64,000 nt of DNA from Gammaproteobacteria bacterium (GTDB taxonomy: Bacteria > Pseudomonadota > Gammaproteobacteria > Nevskiales > Nevskiaceae): NCBI GenBank assembly GCA_026398815.1, contig JAPLSA010000005.1:62001-126000 (forward strand). The letters run 5' to 3'. Each line of letters opens with the position of its first letter. Position 1 is the stretch's first letter. This document shows positions 25,884 through 34,803 of the stretch, piece after piece. Position numbers and translations under genes: made by a program. The notes under the pieces were generated by a model that saw only the letters and a program-made list of their open reading frames with translations, was not told where the DNA came from and searched no databases.

Positions 25884-25952
25884 GGTCGGGGTCTTCGGAC
25901 AGGCATCGGACTGATGTCGAAGCCATCGTCGCCGCCGGCCGTCACGGCGGCC

Positions 25953-25966
25953 TTGACCCTGGTCAT
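25953..25966 (-). promoter_or_regulatory. FNR-like box upstream of ompW
   Basis: TTGACCCTGGTCAT has the TTGAC-N4-GTCA layout, weaker than the other three boxes. Its centre is 77 bases from the ompW ATG; placed at -41.5 it would give a 35-base leader. Confidence 0.5.
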
Positions 25967-26007
25967 TGCAAGCGTGAAACGGCCTGCGGGCACGCCGATC
26001 GCAGACC

Positions 26008-26033
26008 AAAAAAAGGCGGCCACGCGGGCCGCC
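26008..26033 (-). terminator. Rho-independent terminator after the usp gene
   Basis: On the minus strand GGCGGCC-CGCGT-GGCCGCC is followed by seven T residues (A-run 26008-26014). It lies 55 bases after the stress-protein stop. Confidence 0.85.
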
Positions 26034-26087
26034 GAATCGCTGGATGGCCGCAGGGTCGGCCATCGAGGGGAGAACGTCTTTGGCGGC

Positions 26088-27080
26088 TCAGGCCACCGAG
26101 TCGGAACGATGGCGGCCGAGCGGCAGGCGCCGCTCGCGCTTCGGGCGCGCTTCGGAGGCCAGATCGAAATCGGCCGGCTTGATCAGCAGCACGTCGCAGC
26201 TCAGCCGCCGCAGCAGGGCCTCGGCAGTGGAGCCGAACAGCAGGCGATCGATCGCCGGGTGGTAGGTGGAGCCGATCACCACGAGATCGATCGCGTTCTG
26301 CGCGGCCAGCGTGGCGATGCCATCGGCCGGTTCCAGCCGCCGGGTGCGCAGCACCTGCTCCGGCCGCAGCTGGTGGCGGCTGGCGAAGCGCTTCAGCTGC
26401 TCGGCGTGGGCGCCGTCCATCAGTTCCCAGGTGTTGGCGATGAAGCCGGCGTCGTAGCTGCCGAGCGGCAGGCAGGAGAACACCGAGCCGAGATGCAGGC
26501 TGCTGCTGTCGCCGACCAGGCAGGCGCGCGCGGCGTCCAGCAGCTGATCGTTGAGCCCACCGGCCGCGCCGTTGATCGTGACATCGACCGCCGCCATCAC
26601 CCGGCGCGGCTCCAGCGCCGAGCGCGGATGCACCAGCATCAGCGGCGCGGCGGCCATACGGATCAGCTTCCAGTCGACGCTCGACGGCCGCAGGCGGCCG
26701 GCTTCGGCGTCGGTGACCGGTTCGCAGTCGATGTCCTTGATCACCAGATCCGGCCGCAGCGCCCGGATGCGCGCGACGATCGCCCGGGCCGGATCGCGTG
26801 CCCAGCTGACATCGCATTCCACGCGCAAGCCGTTGTCGGCCAGGCCGCTGGCGACGTCGGCCAGCGCCTTCATGCGCTCGTCGAGGAAATCGCGGCGCGC
26901 CCGGTCGGCGACTTCGACGCCGAACACGGTGCCGGCGTAGTCGATCGGCTCGTAGTGATCGAAGATTTCCAGATGCAGCGTCGCACCGCTGCGGTGGGCA
27001 TAGGCCATCGCCCGGTGCAGCGCCGGGCCCGGACGGGCGTCGGGGGCCATCAGCACCAGGATGGTTCGCAGCGTGTTCAT
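26088..27080 (-). CDS. Tandem universal stress protein (UspE-like)
   Basis: 330 residues from ATG 27080 (MNTLRTILVLMAPDARPG). Two Usp domains, about 1-155 and 160-300. The second ends with the nucleotide-binding stretch VVIGSTYHPAIDRLLFGSTAEALL, where G-x2-x9-G-S/T is recognisable. Domain one has DLVIKDIDCEPV instead and appears degenerate. Divergent from ccoN across an FNR box, as with Anr-controlled usp genes in Pseudomonas. Likely supports survival under oxygen limitation. Confidence 0.85.
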   Translation of the reverse strand: MNTLRTILVLMAPDARPGPALHRAMAYAHRSGATLHLEIFDHYEPIDYAGTVFGVEVADRARRDFLDERMKALADVASGLADNGLRVECDVSWARDPARAIVARIRALRPDLVIKDIDCEPVTDAEAGRLRPSSVDWKLIRMAAAPLMLVHPRSALEPRRVMAAVDVTINGAAGGLNDQLLDAARACLVGDSSSLHLGSVFSCLPLGSYDAGFIANTWELMDGAHAEQLKRFASRHQLRPEQVLRTRRLEPADGIATLAAQNAIDLVVIGSTYHPAIDRLLFGSTAEALLRRLSCDVLLIKPADFDLASEARPKRERRLPLGRHRSDSVA

Positions 27081-27141
27081 CGGGCAGCACCGGTTGCGGA
27101 TTTCGATGGCTTGAGTTTCAGCATCCGAGGCCAGCGGCGCG

Positions 27142-27155
27142 TTGATCCAGGTCAA
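27142..27155. promoter_or_regulatory. FNR/Anr box between usp and ccoN
   Basis: TTGATCCAGGTCAA, identical to the boxes at 24154 and 34691. The centre is 62.5 bases from the ccoN ATG (27211) and 68.5 from the usp ATG (27080), positions suited to activation of both divergent genes. Confidence 0.85.
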
Positions 27156-27210
27156 AGCGGTGGCGATGCCTGAAGCCGATCCTGCACGCCATCAACGCAG
27201 GGGATCGGCC

Positions 27211-28665
27211 ATGGCAGACGACAGCGGCACCGCAGCACCAGCAATTCAATACGAGGACCGGGCCGTTCGCGGCTTTGCCGTGATGACCGTGGTCTGGGGG
27301 ATCGTCGGCATGACGGTCGGCGTCTGGCTGGCCGCCCAGCTGATGTGGCCGGCGCTGAACTTCGACACGCCGTGGCTGACCTACAGCCGCCTGCGGCCGC
27401 TGCACACCAATGCGGTGATCTTCGCGTTCGGCGGCAGCGCCCTGTTCGCCTCCAGCTACTGGTGCGTGCAGCGCACCTGTCGCACCGCACTGTTCCTGCC
27501 GAAGCTCGCCAACTTCACATTCTGGGGCTGGATGCTGGTCATCGTGCTGGCCGCCATCACCCTGCCGCTGGGCATCACCCAGAGCAAGGAGTACGCCGAA
27601 CTGGAGTGGCCGATCGACATCTTGATCGCCATCGTCTGGGTCGCCTACGGCGTGGTGTTCTTCGGCACCATCGCGAAAAGAACGGTCAGCCACATCTACG
27701 TGGCGAACTGGTTCTTCGGCGCTTTCATCATCGCCGTGGCGCTGCTGCACATCGTCAACAGCGTGGCGATCCCGATCAGCTGGACCAAGTCCTACTCCGC
27801 CTACAGCGGCGCGACCGATGCGATGGTGCAGTGGTGGTACGGCCACAACGCGGTGGGCTTCTTCCTGACCGCCGGCTTCCTCGGGATGATGTACTACTTC
27901 GTGCCCAAGCAGGTCGGCAAGCCGATCTACTCGTACCGTCTGTCGATCGTCCACTTCTGGGCGCTGATCGCGGTCTACATGTGGGCCGGCCCGCATCACC
28001 TCCACTACACCGCGCTGCCGGACTGGGTGCAGTCGATCGGCATGGTGTTCTCGCTGATCCTGCTGGCGCCGAGCTGGGGCGGCATGATCAATGGCGTGAT
28101 GACGCTCAGCGGTGCCTGGCACAAGCTGCGCGAAGACCCGATCCTGAAGTTCCTGATCGTCTCGCTGAGCTTTTACGGCATGTCGACCTTCGAAGGTCCG
28201 ATGATGTCGATCAAGACCGTCAACGCGCTCAGCCACTACACCGACTGGGGCATCGGCCACGTGCATTCCGGCGCGCTCGGCTGGGTGGCGATGATCTCCA
28301 TCGGCTCGATGTACGCGCTGATTCCGCGCGCCTTCAACCGGCCGGCGATGCACTCCATTCCGGCGATCAACCTGCATTTCTGGATGTCCACCGTCGGCAC
28401 CGTGATGTACATCACCGCGATGTGGAGCGCCGGCCTGATGCAGGGCCTGATGTGGAGAGCCACCGAGGCGGACGGCACGCTGACCTACAGCTTCGTCGAA
28501 TCGCTGAAGGCCACCTACCCGTTCTACGCCGTGCGCCTGGCCGGTGGCCTGATGTTCCTCGGCGGCATGCTGGTGATGGCCTGGAACGTCTGGAAGACCC
28601 TCGCCCGACCGGCCGAGCACGTCCCCACCCTTGTCGCCGCGCCGGCCCAGGAGTCGCACGCATGA
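27211..28665 (+). CDS. ccoN: cbb3-type cytochrome c oxidase subunit I
   Basis: 484 residues. Catalytic subunit of the high-affinity cbb3 terminal oxidase. His65 in [10 protein letters not shown] is a low-spin heme b ligand. [11 protein letters not shown] and [16 protein letters not shown] carry the CuB ligands. [18 protein letters not shown] carries heme ligands in helix X. About twelve hydrophobic helices are visible. ATG 27211 has GGGGAT upstream; an in-frame TTG at 27142 falls on the FNR box and is rejected. First gene of the ccoNOQP-G-x-I-S operon. Confidence 0.97.
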   Translation: MADDSGTAAPAIQYEDRAVRGFAVMTVVWGIVGMTVGVWLAAQLMWPALNFDTPWLTYSRLRPLHTNAVIFAFGGSALFASSYWCVQRTCRTALFLPKLANFTFWGWMLVIVLAAITLPLGITQSKEYAELEWPIDILIAIVWVAYGVVFFGTIAKRTVSHIYVANWFFGAFIIAVALLHIVNSVAIPISWTKSYSAYSGATDAMVQWWYGHNAVGFFLTAGFLGMMYYFVPKQVGKPIYSYRLSIVHFWALIAVYMWAGPHHLHYTALPDWVQSIGMVFSLILLAPSWGGMINGVMTLSGAWHKLREDPILKFLIVSLSFYGMSTFEGPMMSIKTVNALSHYTDWGIGHVHSGALGWVAMISIGSMYALIPRAFNRPAMHSIPAINLHFWMSTVGTVMYITAMWSAGLMQGLMWRATEADGTLTYSFVESLKATYPFYAVRLAGGLMFLGGMLVMAWNVWKTLARPAEHVPTLVAAPAQESHA

Positions 28666-29291
28666 AACACGAATTCATCGAGAAGAACGTCGGCTGGCTG
28701 GCGGTGCTGACGGCGGTCGCGATCAGCTTCGGCGGCCTGGCGGAGATCGTGCCGCTGATGAACGACAAGGCCACCGTCACCGCCGAACCCGGCATGCCGA
28801 TGCGCAGCGCGCTGGAAGTGGCCGGCCGCGACGTCTACATCCGCGAAGGCTGCTACGGCTGCCATTCGCAGATGGTTCGCACCCTGGCCGAAGAAGTGCT
28901 GCGCTACGGCCCGGCGTCGACGGCCGGTGAATCGGTCTGGGATCACCCGTTCCAATGGGGCTCCAAGCGCACCGGGCCGGACCTGGCCCGGGTCGGCGGC
29001 CGCTACAACGACGAATGGCATCGCATCCACCTGAACAACCCGCGCGACGTGGTGCCGGAATCGAACATGCCGGGTTATCCCTGGCTGGCCGAGGAAGGCT
29101 TCGAGCCCGGCGAGGTGCCGGCGATGATGCGGGCACTGAAAACCGTCGGCGTGCCGTTCGACGACGCCGCGATCGCCAGGGCCGATGCCGATGTCGCCGG
29201 CAAGACCAAGGCCGATGCGGTGATCGCCTTCCTGCAGTCGCTCAAGTTCCCGAAGCCGGCTGCGGTCGCCAGCGTGGAGGCCCGGCCATGA
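28662..29291 (+). CDS. ccoO: cbb3-type cytochrome c oxidase subunit II
   Basis: 209 residues. Membrane-anchored monoheme cytochrome c. The TM anchor is at 10-31, the heme motif is CYGCH (C64, C67, H68), and the Met ligand is probably in [13 protein letters not shown] overlaps the ccoN stop by four bases. Confidence 0.97.
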   Translation: MKHEFIEKNVGWLAVLTAVAISFGGLAEIVPLMNDKATVTAEPGMPMRSALEVAGRDVYIREGCYGCHSQMVRTLAEEVLRYGPASTAGESVWDHPFQWGSKRTGPDLARVGGRYNDEWHRIHLNNPRDVVPESNMPGYPWLAEEGFEPGEVPAMMRALKTVGVPFDDAAIARADADVAGKTKADAVIAFLQSLKFPKPAAVASVEARP

Positions 29292-29470
29292 TCAGCGGCC
29301 TGTTCACCCTGGCTGCCATCGGCAGCTTCATCGGCGTCTGCTGGTGGGCCTCGGCCCGCCGCAACGCCGCCCGTTTCGACGAGGCCGCCCAGCTGCCGCT
29401 GGTCGACGAGCCCGCCACCGTCAAGGCCGCGCCGGCACCCGCCTGCTGCTGCCGGGAGTCGCAGTCATGA
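29288..29470 (+). CDS. ccoQ: cbb3 oxidase small subunit CcoQ
   Basis: 60 residues with one TM helix (LFTLAAIGSFIGVCWWA) followed by an Arg-rich turn and the LPLVDE motif seen in CcoQ/FixQ. CcoQ stabilises the CcoP-core complex. ATGA overlaps on both sides. The C-terminus is unusual in ending with a Cys cluster (PACCCRES). Confidence 0.9.
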   Translation: MISGLFTLAAIGSFIGVCWWASARRNAARFDEAAQLPLVDEPATVKAAPAPACCCRESQS

Positions 29471-30357
29471 GTCCGTTCTGGAGTGCTTTCGTCATCGTGA
29501 TCTCGGTGGCGATGATGGTCGCCTGCCTGTGGCTCCTGTTCGCCAACGCCAAGGGCGTGCCCGGCCAGACCAACGAGCACGTCTGGGACGACGACCTGCG
29601 CGAGTACAACAACCCGCTGCCGCGCTGGTGGCTGAACCTGTTCGTGCTGACCGTGCTGTTCGCCGCCGGCTACCTGGCGTTCTATCCGGGGCTCGGCAAC
29701 CTGTCCGGCCGGCTCGGCTGGACCTCGCGCGGCCAGATGGAAAGCGATCTCGCGCGCATCACCGCCAGCCGCCACGCGGCGTTCAAGGCGCTGGACGGCA
29801 AGTCGATCCCGGAGCTGGCACAGGACCCGGCGGCGCTGTCGCTGGGCCGCGCGGTGTTCATGGCCAACTGCGCCGGCTGCCACGGCGCCGACGCCCAAGG
29901 CGCGATCGGCTTTCCGAACCTGACCGACGCCGACTGGAAGTTCGGCGGTACGCCGGAAGCCATCGTCGCCAGCATCAGCCACGGCCGCACCGCGGTGATG
30001 CCGCCGCTGAACGGCACGCTGTCGGCGCAGGAGCTGCAGGATCTGGTCGACTTCGTGCCGTTCTGGTCGGACGACACGCTGCCGGCCCGCAAGCGCGAGG
30101 CCGGCCTGAAGCAGTTCGCCGCCCGCTGCTCCGGCTGCCACGGCGCCGATGGCCGCGGCCTCACCGCGCTCGGCAGCCCGAACCTGACCGACGACATCTG
30201 GCTCTACGGCGGCGGTCGCGAAAAGGTGCGGCAGGCCATCCTGTTCGGCCGCAGCGGCCAGATGCCGGCGCACGAGCAGCTGCTGGATGCCGACGAGATC
30301 CGCGTCGTCGTCGCCTGGGTCTACGGCCAGTCGACCCACGACGGCGCCGCCCGGTGA
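29467..30357 (+). CDS. ccoP: cbb3-type cytochrome c oxidase subunit III (diheme)
   Basis: 296 residues. Two N-terminal TM helices (about 5-27, 57-74) joined by the CcoP-typical HVWDDDLREYNNPLPRWW. There are two cytochrome c domains: CAGCH (C135, C138, H139) and CSGCH (C221, C224, H225). Electron entry subunit of the oxidase. Overlaps ccoQ and the next gene by four bases each. Confidence 0.97.
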   Translation: MSPFWSAFVIVISVAMMVACLWLLFANAKGVPGQTNEHVWDDDLREYNNPLPRWWLNLFVLTVLFAAGYLAFYPGLGNLSGRLGWTSRGQMESDLARITASRHAAFKALDGKSIPELAQDPAALSLGRAVFMANCAGCHGADAQGAIGFPNLTDADWKFGGTPEAIVASISHGRTAVMPPLNGTLSAQELQDLVDFVPFWSDDTLPARKREAGLKQFAARCSGCHGADGRGLTALGSPNLTDDIWLYGGGREKVRQAILFGRSGQMPAHEQLLDADEIRVVVAWVYGQSTHDGAAR

Positions 30358-30596
30358 ACGCCGACCACCGTGATCTGGCCGGGCGCCCGCACCTGCTGCG
30401 CGGCGCGGTGGTGGTCTGGTCGGCGTTCGTCGGCGCGGTGCTGCTGACCGCGCTGCTGGCGCTGGCGCCCGACGCCTGGCTGCTGCCGCCGGTGCACATG
30501 CGCGATCAGGCCTTGATGTTCCTGGTGCTGTGGCTGGCCTCGACCGTGCCGGCCGGATTCGCGGCGCTGCTGCTGGCGCCGCGCAAGGAGGGCTGA
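30354..30596 (+). CDS. Small two-helix membrane protein in the cco operon
   Basis: 80 residues starting at GTG 30354, overlapping the ccoP stop (GTGA). Two hydrophobic segments are at about 18-38 and 53-75, with a short charged tail. No family is recognised. Its place between ccoP and ccoG is not part of the standard cco order, so it may be an extra assembly or stabilising factor. Confidence 0.65.
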   Translation: MNADHRDLAGRPHLLRGAVVVWSAFVGAVLLTALLALAPDAWLLPPVHMRDQALMFLVLWLASTVPAGFAALLLAPRKEG

Positions 30597-30599
30597 ACC

Positions 30600-32030
30600 G
30601 TGTCCTGCAAGGAGAAGGCGGCATTCGAGCGGCGCTCGGCTGCGGCCAAGCCGGCGGTCACCGAATCGGTGCTGATGTATCAGGCGTCGACCAAGATCCA
30701 GTCGCGCAGCGCCCATGGCCGCTACGCGCGCCTGCGGGTGATCGCGACCGTAGCGCTGCTCGGCCTGTACTACCTCGTGCCCTGGCTGAGCTGGCACGGC
30801 CAGCCGCTGGTGCTGTTCGATCTGCCGCACCGGCGCTTCCACATCCTCGGCCTGACCCTGGTGCCGCAGGACCTGCTGCTGCTGACCGCGCTGCTGCTGC
30901 TGGCGGCGCTGACCTTGTTCCTGTTCACCTCGCTGGCCGGCCGGCTGTGGTGTGGCTACGCCTGCCCGCAGACGGTCTGGACCGAAGCCTTCCTGTGGAT
31001 CGAGCAGGCTTTCGAAGGCGACCGCCACCAGCGGCTGCGGCTGGATCGCGCGCCGTGGCGTGGCGAGAAGCTGCTCAAACGGGGCGGCAAGCACCTGGCC
31101 TGGGCGCTGTTCGGCCTGTTCACCGGCTTGAGCTTCGTCGCCTATTTCGTGCCGGCCCGCGAACTGTTCCCGGCCCTGCTGGCCGGAACCTTGAGCGGCT
31201 GGGCGCTGTTCTGGTCGCTGTTCTACGGTTTTGCGACCTGGGGCAATGCCGGCTTCATGCGCGAACAGGTCTGCAAGTACATGTGTCCGTACGCGCGCTT
31301 CCAGAGCGCGATGTTCGACCGCGACACGCTGATCATTGCCTACGACGACAAGCGCGGCGAGCCGCGCAAGGACGCCCGCAGCAAGGGGGCCACCGGCGGC
31401 GACTGCGTGTCCTGCACGCTGTGCGTGCAGGTCTGCCCGGTCGGTATCGATATCCGCGACGGCCTGCAGTACGAGTGCATTGCCTGCGCCGCCTGCATCG
31501 ACGCCTGCGATTCGGTGATGACCAGCGTCGGCAAGCCACGCGGCCTGCTCCGCTACACCAGCGCCAACCGCGATGCCGGCAAGCCGTTCCGCCTGCTGCG
31601 GCCGCGCACGCTCGGCTATGGCGCGGTCTGGCTGGCGGCCTGCGCCGGCTTCATCGCGCTGCTGGCCCTGCATTCGCCGCTGCGCTTCGATGTGCTGCGC
31701 GACCGCCACGCGCTGTACCGCGAGCTGGCCAGCGGCGAGATCGAGAACGTCTACACGCTGAAGCTCAGCGACACCGCCGACCAGCCGCGCCACTACCAGC
31801 TCAGCGCCCGCTTTGCCGATGGCGAAGCCCTGGTGATCGCGCCGTCGACCTTCACCCACCAGCCGGGCGAAGCCGGCACCGCGACCATCGCGCTGCGCGC
31901 CGCAGCGCGTGACGACGGGAAGCCGTCACGGCGGCCGGTGGAAACCGTGGCCATCGAATTGCAGGACCTCGACCAGCCGGGCATTCACGCCCGCCGCAAC
32001 GCCCGATTCCTGACAGGAGCCCAGCACTGA
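30600..32030 (+). CDS. ccoG: cbb3 oxidase accessory protein CcoG (FixG/RdxA)
   Basis: 476 residues from GTG 30600. Polyferredoxin-like inner-membrane protein implicated in copper/redox handling during cbb3 assembly. It has several TM helices, the CGYACPQTVW motif and an MCPYARFQSAM segment. Two 4Fe-4S motifs are CVSCTLCVQVCPVGIDIRDG and CIACAACIDACD. The C-terminal periplasmic Ig-like domain ends at RFLTGAQH. Complete length for the family. Confidence 0.95.
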   Translation: MSCKEKAAFERRSAAAKPAVTESVLMYQASTKIQSRSAHGRYARLRVIATVALLGLYYLVPWLSWHGQPLVLFDLPHRRFHILGLTLVPQDLLLLTALLLLAALTLFLFTSLAGRLWCGYACPQTVWTEAFLWIEQAFEGDRHQRLRLDRAPWRGEKLLKRGGKHLAWALFGLFTGLSFVAYFVPARELFPALLAGTLSGWALFWSLFYGFATWGNAGFMREQVCKYMCPYARFQSAMFDRDTLIIAYDDKRGEPRKDARSKGATGGDCVSCTLCVQVCPVGIDIRDGLQYECIACAACIDACDSVMTSVGKPRGLLRYTSANRDAGKPFRLLRPRTLGYGAVWLAACAGFIALLALHSPLRFDVLRDRHALYRELASGEIENVYTLKLSDTADQPRHYQLSARFADGEALVIAPSTFTHQPGEAGTATIALRAAARDDGKPSRRPVETVAIELQDLDQPGIHARRNARFLTGAQH

Positions 32031-32251
32031 TGAACACCGTCACCCCCACTCGCCCCAACGTCGACGACAGCGCCCGCCTCGCTCGCCGGCGCATGTCGCT
32101 GGAAGTCTTCCTGCTGTTCGGCCTGCCGGTGATGTCGATCGCCGCTTGCGCCGTGCTGGCCTTCGTCGCCTATGCCCAGGGCTATACCGAGATCGCCAGC
32201 CATCCGACCGCCAGCGGTACCGTGGCGGCTGCGCCGGCCCGTCATCCCTGA
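32030..32251 (+). CDS. Single-pass membrane protein at the ccoH position
   Basis: 73 residues with one TM helix (VFLLFGLPVMSIAACAVLAFVA). The ATG shares a base with the ccoG stop (TGATG). In other cbb3 clusters the ccoG-ccoI gap holds ccoH/fixH (about 150 residues). This protein is half that length and keeps only the N-terminal TM type, so it may be a reduced CcoH or an unrelated replacement. Confidence 0.6.
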   Translation: MNTVTPTRPNVDDSARLARRRMSLEVFLLFGLPVMSIAACAVLAFVAYAQGYTEIASHPTASGTVAAAPARHP

Positions 32252-32296
32252 AGCCCGACGCCGACCGTCGCGCCCAACGCTACCGCACCGCCGCCC

Positions 32297-34546
32297 ATGA
32301 CCGATCGCGACTGGACCCTCTACGACCGCGCCGACCTGCGCGGCGGCTTCGCCCGGCCCCGCGCCGGCGGCTACGAGGTGACGGTGGCGCTCGATGGCAT
32401 GCACTGCGCCGCCTGCGCCGCGCGCGCCGAGAAAGCGGTGGCCGCCGGCGCCCGCGAAGTCGCCGTCAATGTCGCCACCCGCAGCCTGCGCTTCCGCTAC
32501 GACCCGGCGGCGACGCCGCTGTCCGGGCTGCTGGCGGCGCTCGATCGCAGCGGCCTCGAGCCGCGCCTGCTGGCCAGCGCCGATGGCGGCGAACGCGCCC
32601 GCCGCGCGCAGCGCCTGAGCCTGGCGCGGATTGGCGTCGCCACCATCTGCGCGATGCAGGTGATGATGCTGGCCTGGCCGAGCTATTTCGGCATCGACAG
32701 CGGGCCGGACATCGAGCCGCTGCTGCGCACGGCGCAGCTGCTGCTGTCGATTCCCGGCGTGCTGTGGGCCGGCTGGCCGTTCCTGTCGGCCGCCTGGCGC
32801 AGCCTGCGCGATGGGCAGCTGGACATGAACGTGCCGGTGGCGCTGGCGCTGCTGGCCGCGTTCATCGCATCCGCAGTGCGGACCGCGCTCGGCAGCGGCG
32901 AGCTGTATTTCGACACCGCGACGATGTTCGTCTGGTTCCTGCTGATCGGCCGGCAGCTGGAGGGCCGCAGCCGCGACAAGGCCAGCGAGCACCTGCGCCT
33001 GTTGGCCAGCCGTCGGGCGCTGACCGCGCAGCGCCGCGTCGGCCCGGTGGTCGAAACGATCGCCATCGATGCGCTGGCAGTCGGCGACATCGCCATCGTC
33101 GCGCCCGGTGACAGCCTGCCGGCCGATGGCCGGTTGCTCGACCTGCCGGCCGAACTCGACGAGGCGCTGCTCAGCGGCGAATCGCGGCCGGTGCTGCATG
33201 CAGTCGGCGATCGCCTGCTGGCCGGCAGCCTGAACCTCGGCAGCAGCGCGCTGGCGCTGCAGGTGGAGCGGCTCGGCGACGACACCGTGCTGGCGCAGAT
33301 CGCCGGGCTGCTCGACAACGCCGGCCACGCCAAGCCGCGCGTGCAGCGGATCGCCGATCGCATCGCGGCCCATTTCATCGCGGCGGTGCTGGTGCTGGCC
33401 GCCGTCGGCGCCACGCTGGCGCTGTACCGGGGTGCCGGCGGCGAAACCGCCTTCGGCATCGCGCTGGCGGTGCTGGTCGCGTCCTGTCCCTGCGCGCTGT
33501 CGCTGGCGGTGCCGGTGGCGCTGGCGGCCGGCAGCTCGCGGCTGGCGAAGCAGGGCGTGCTGGTCGCCAATGCCGGCGCGCTGAGCGCGCTGGCCGGCAT
33601 CGACACCGTGCTGTTCGACAAGACCGGCACGCTGACCCGCAACGCGCTGCTGTTGCGGCAGGTGCTGCCGCTGGCCGACGTCACCACCGGCCTGGATGCT
33701 GACGCCGTCACCCGCATCGCCGCCGCGCTGGAGCGCGGCAGCCGGCATCCGATCGCCAGCGCCTTCGCCGACCACGACCGCGGCCTGCCGGCGCAGCAGG
33801 TCCGCCAGCTTGCCGGCGCCGGCATCGAAGGCCGGGTCGACGGCCGCGCCTGCTGGCTCGGCGCGCTCGACGCCAGCCCGATGGCGATCGCAGTGCCGGC
33901 GGCGGCCGAGCTGTGCGCCGACGACACCGTGATCGCGCTGGTCGTCGACGGCGTGGCCGCCGCGCTGTTCGTGCTGGCCGCCCGCGTGCGCGAGGAATCG
34001 GCCACCGTCGTCGGCGATCTTGAACAGCGCGGCCTGCGCTTGGAACTGCTCAGCGGCGACGGCGCAACGGCCGTCGCGGCGATGGCTGCGCGGCTCGGCA
34101 TCGCCCGCCATGCCGCGCGCCAGACGCCGGCCGGCAAGCTGGCCCATCTGCAGGCGCTGCAGGCGGCCGGTCACCGCGTGCTGGCCGTCGGCGATGGCCT
34201 CAACGATGCGCCGCTGCTGGCCGCCGCCGACGTTTCCGCCGCGATGCCGAACGGCGCTGCGCTGACCCAGTCGCGCGCCGACCTGCTGCTGCTCGGCGAT
34301 TCGCTGGCCGGGCTGCCACTGGCGCTGTCGGTGGCGCACGACACGCGGCGACGAATCCGCGAGAACCTCGGCTGGGCGCTGGGCTACAACCTGCTGGTGC
34401 TGCCGCTGGCGATGACCGGCCAGCTGCCGCCGTGGCTGGCCGCCGCCGGCATGTCGCTGTCCTCGCTGCTGGTGGTGCTCAATGCCCAGCGCGGCGGCGC
34501 GGGCCCAACCCCACCCATGCCGCCGATGCGGCCGGTGCTGCCATGA
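32297..34546 (+). CDS. ccoI: Copper-exporting P1B-type ATPase CcoI
   Basis: 749 residues. Supplies copper for the CuB centre. The N-terminal metal-binding domain has GMHCAAC (Cys37, Cys40). The TM Cys-Pro-Cys is in ASCPCALSLAV (about 396-399). Phosphorylation is at DKTGTLT (about 441), the HP locus at SRHPIASA, and GDGLNDAP at about 632. Complete. Its stop overlaps the ccoS start by four bases. Confidence 0.95.
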   Translation: MTDRDWTLYDRADLRGGFARPRAGGYEVTVALDGMHCAACAARAEKAVAAGAREVAVNVATRSLRFRYDPAATPLSGLLAALDRSGLEPRLLASADGGERARRAQRLSLARIGVATICAMQVMMLAWPSYFGIDSGPDIEPLLRTAQLLLSIPGVLWAGWPFLSAAWRSLRDGQLDMNVPVALALLAAFIASAVRTALGSGELYFDTATMFVWFLLIGRQLEGRSRDKASEHLRLLASRRALTAQRRVGPVVETIAIDALAVGDIAIVAPGDSLPADGRLLDLPAELDEALLSGESRPVLHAVGDRLLAGSLNLGSSALALQVERLGDDTVLAQIAGLLDNAGHAKPRVQRIADRIAAHFIAAVLVLAAVGATLALYRGAGGETAFGIALAVLVASCPCALSLAVPVALAAGSSRLAKQGVLVANAGALSALAGIDTVLFDKTGTLTRNALLLRQVLPLADVTTGLDADAVTRIAAALERGSRHPIASAFADHDRGLPAQQVRQLAGAGIEGRVDGRACWLGALDASPMAIAVPAAAELCADDTVIALVVDGVAAALFVLAARVREESATVVGDLEQRGLRLELLSGDGATAVAAMAARLGIARHAARQTPAGKLAHLQALQAAGHRVLAVGDGLNDAPLLAAADVSAAMPNGAALTQSRADLLLLGDSLAGLPLALSVAHDTRRRIRENLGWALGYNLLVLPLAMTGQLPPWLAAAGMSLSSLLVVLNAQRGGAGPTPPMPPMRPVLP

Positions 34547-34683
34547 CCAGTCTCTACCTGCTGATTCCGCTTGGCGTCGTTGTCGTCTTCGGCGCCATCG
34601 CCGTATTCCTGGTCGCGGTGTTCGGCGGCCAGTTCGAACGGCTCGACGAGCAGGCCCGCCGGCTGCCGGACGACGAACGCTGA
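34543..34683 (+). CDS. ccoS: cbb3 oxidase maturation protein CcoS
   Basis: 46 residues: one TM helix (LYLLIPLGVVVVFGAIAVFLV) followed by FGGQFERLDEQARRLPDDE, the usual CcoS pattern. Needed for cofactor insertion into CcoN in other bacteria. Last gene of the cco operon; an FNR box begins seven bases after its stop. Confidence 0.93.
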   Translation: MTSLYLLIPLGVVVVFGAIAVFLVAVFGGQFERLDEQARRLPDDER

Positions 34684-34690
34684 GCGGGGC

Positions 34691-34704
34691 TTGATCCAGG
34701 TCAA
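34691..34704 (+). promoter_or_regulatory. FNR/Anr box upstream of the safE-like/hemN pair
   Basis: TTGATCCAGGTCAA, the third exact copy. It sits right after ccoS, 100 bases before the next ATG, so the safE-like and hemN genes likely have their own oxygen-controlled promoter. Confidence 0.8.
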
Positions 34705-34803
34705 GGCGACTGTCGTCGCCGCCGCCGACACTGGCGGCATGATCCAGCGCCTGCCCTCGCCACTGCGGTCGTCCGCCCGCTGCACCCCGGGCCAGGTACG
34801 GCC

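Noticed and set aside
27142-27210. N-terminal extension of CcoN from TTG 27142
   Set aside because: Same reason: the FNR box is read as codons. ATG 27211 fits the family start.
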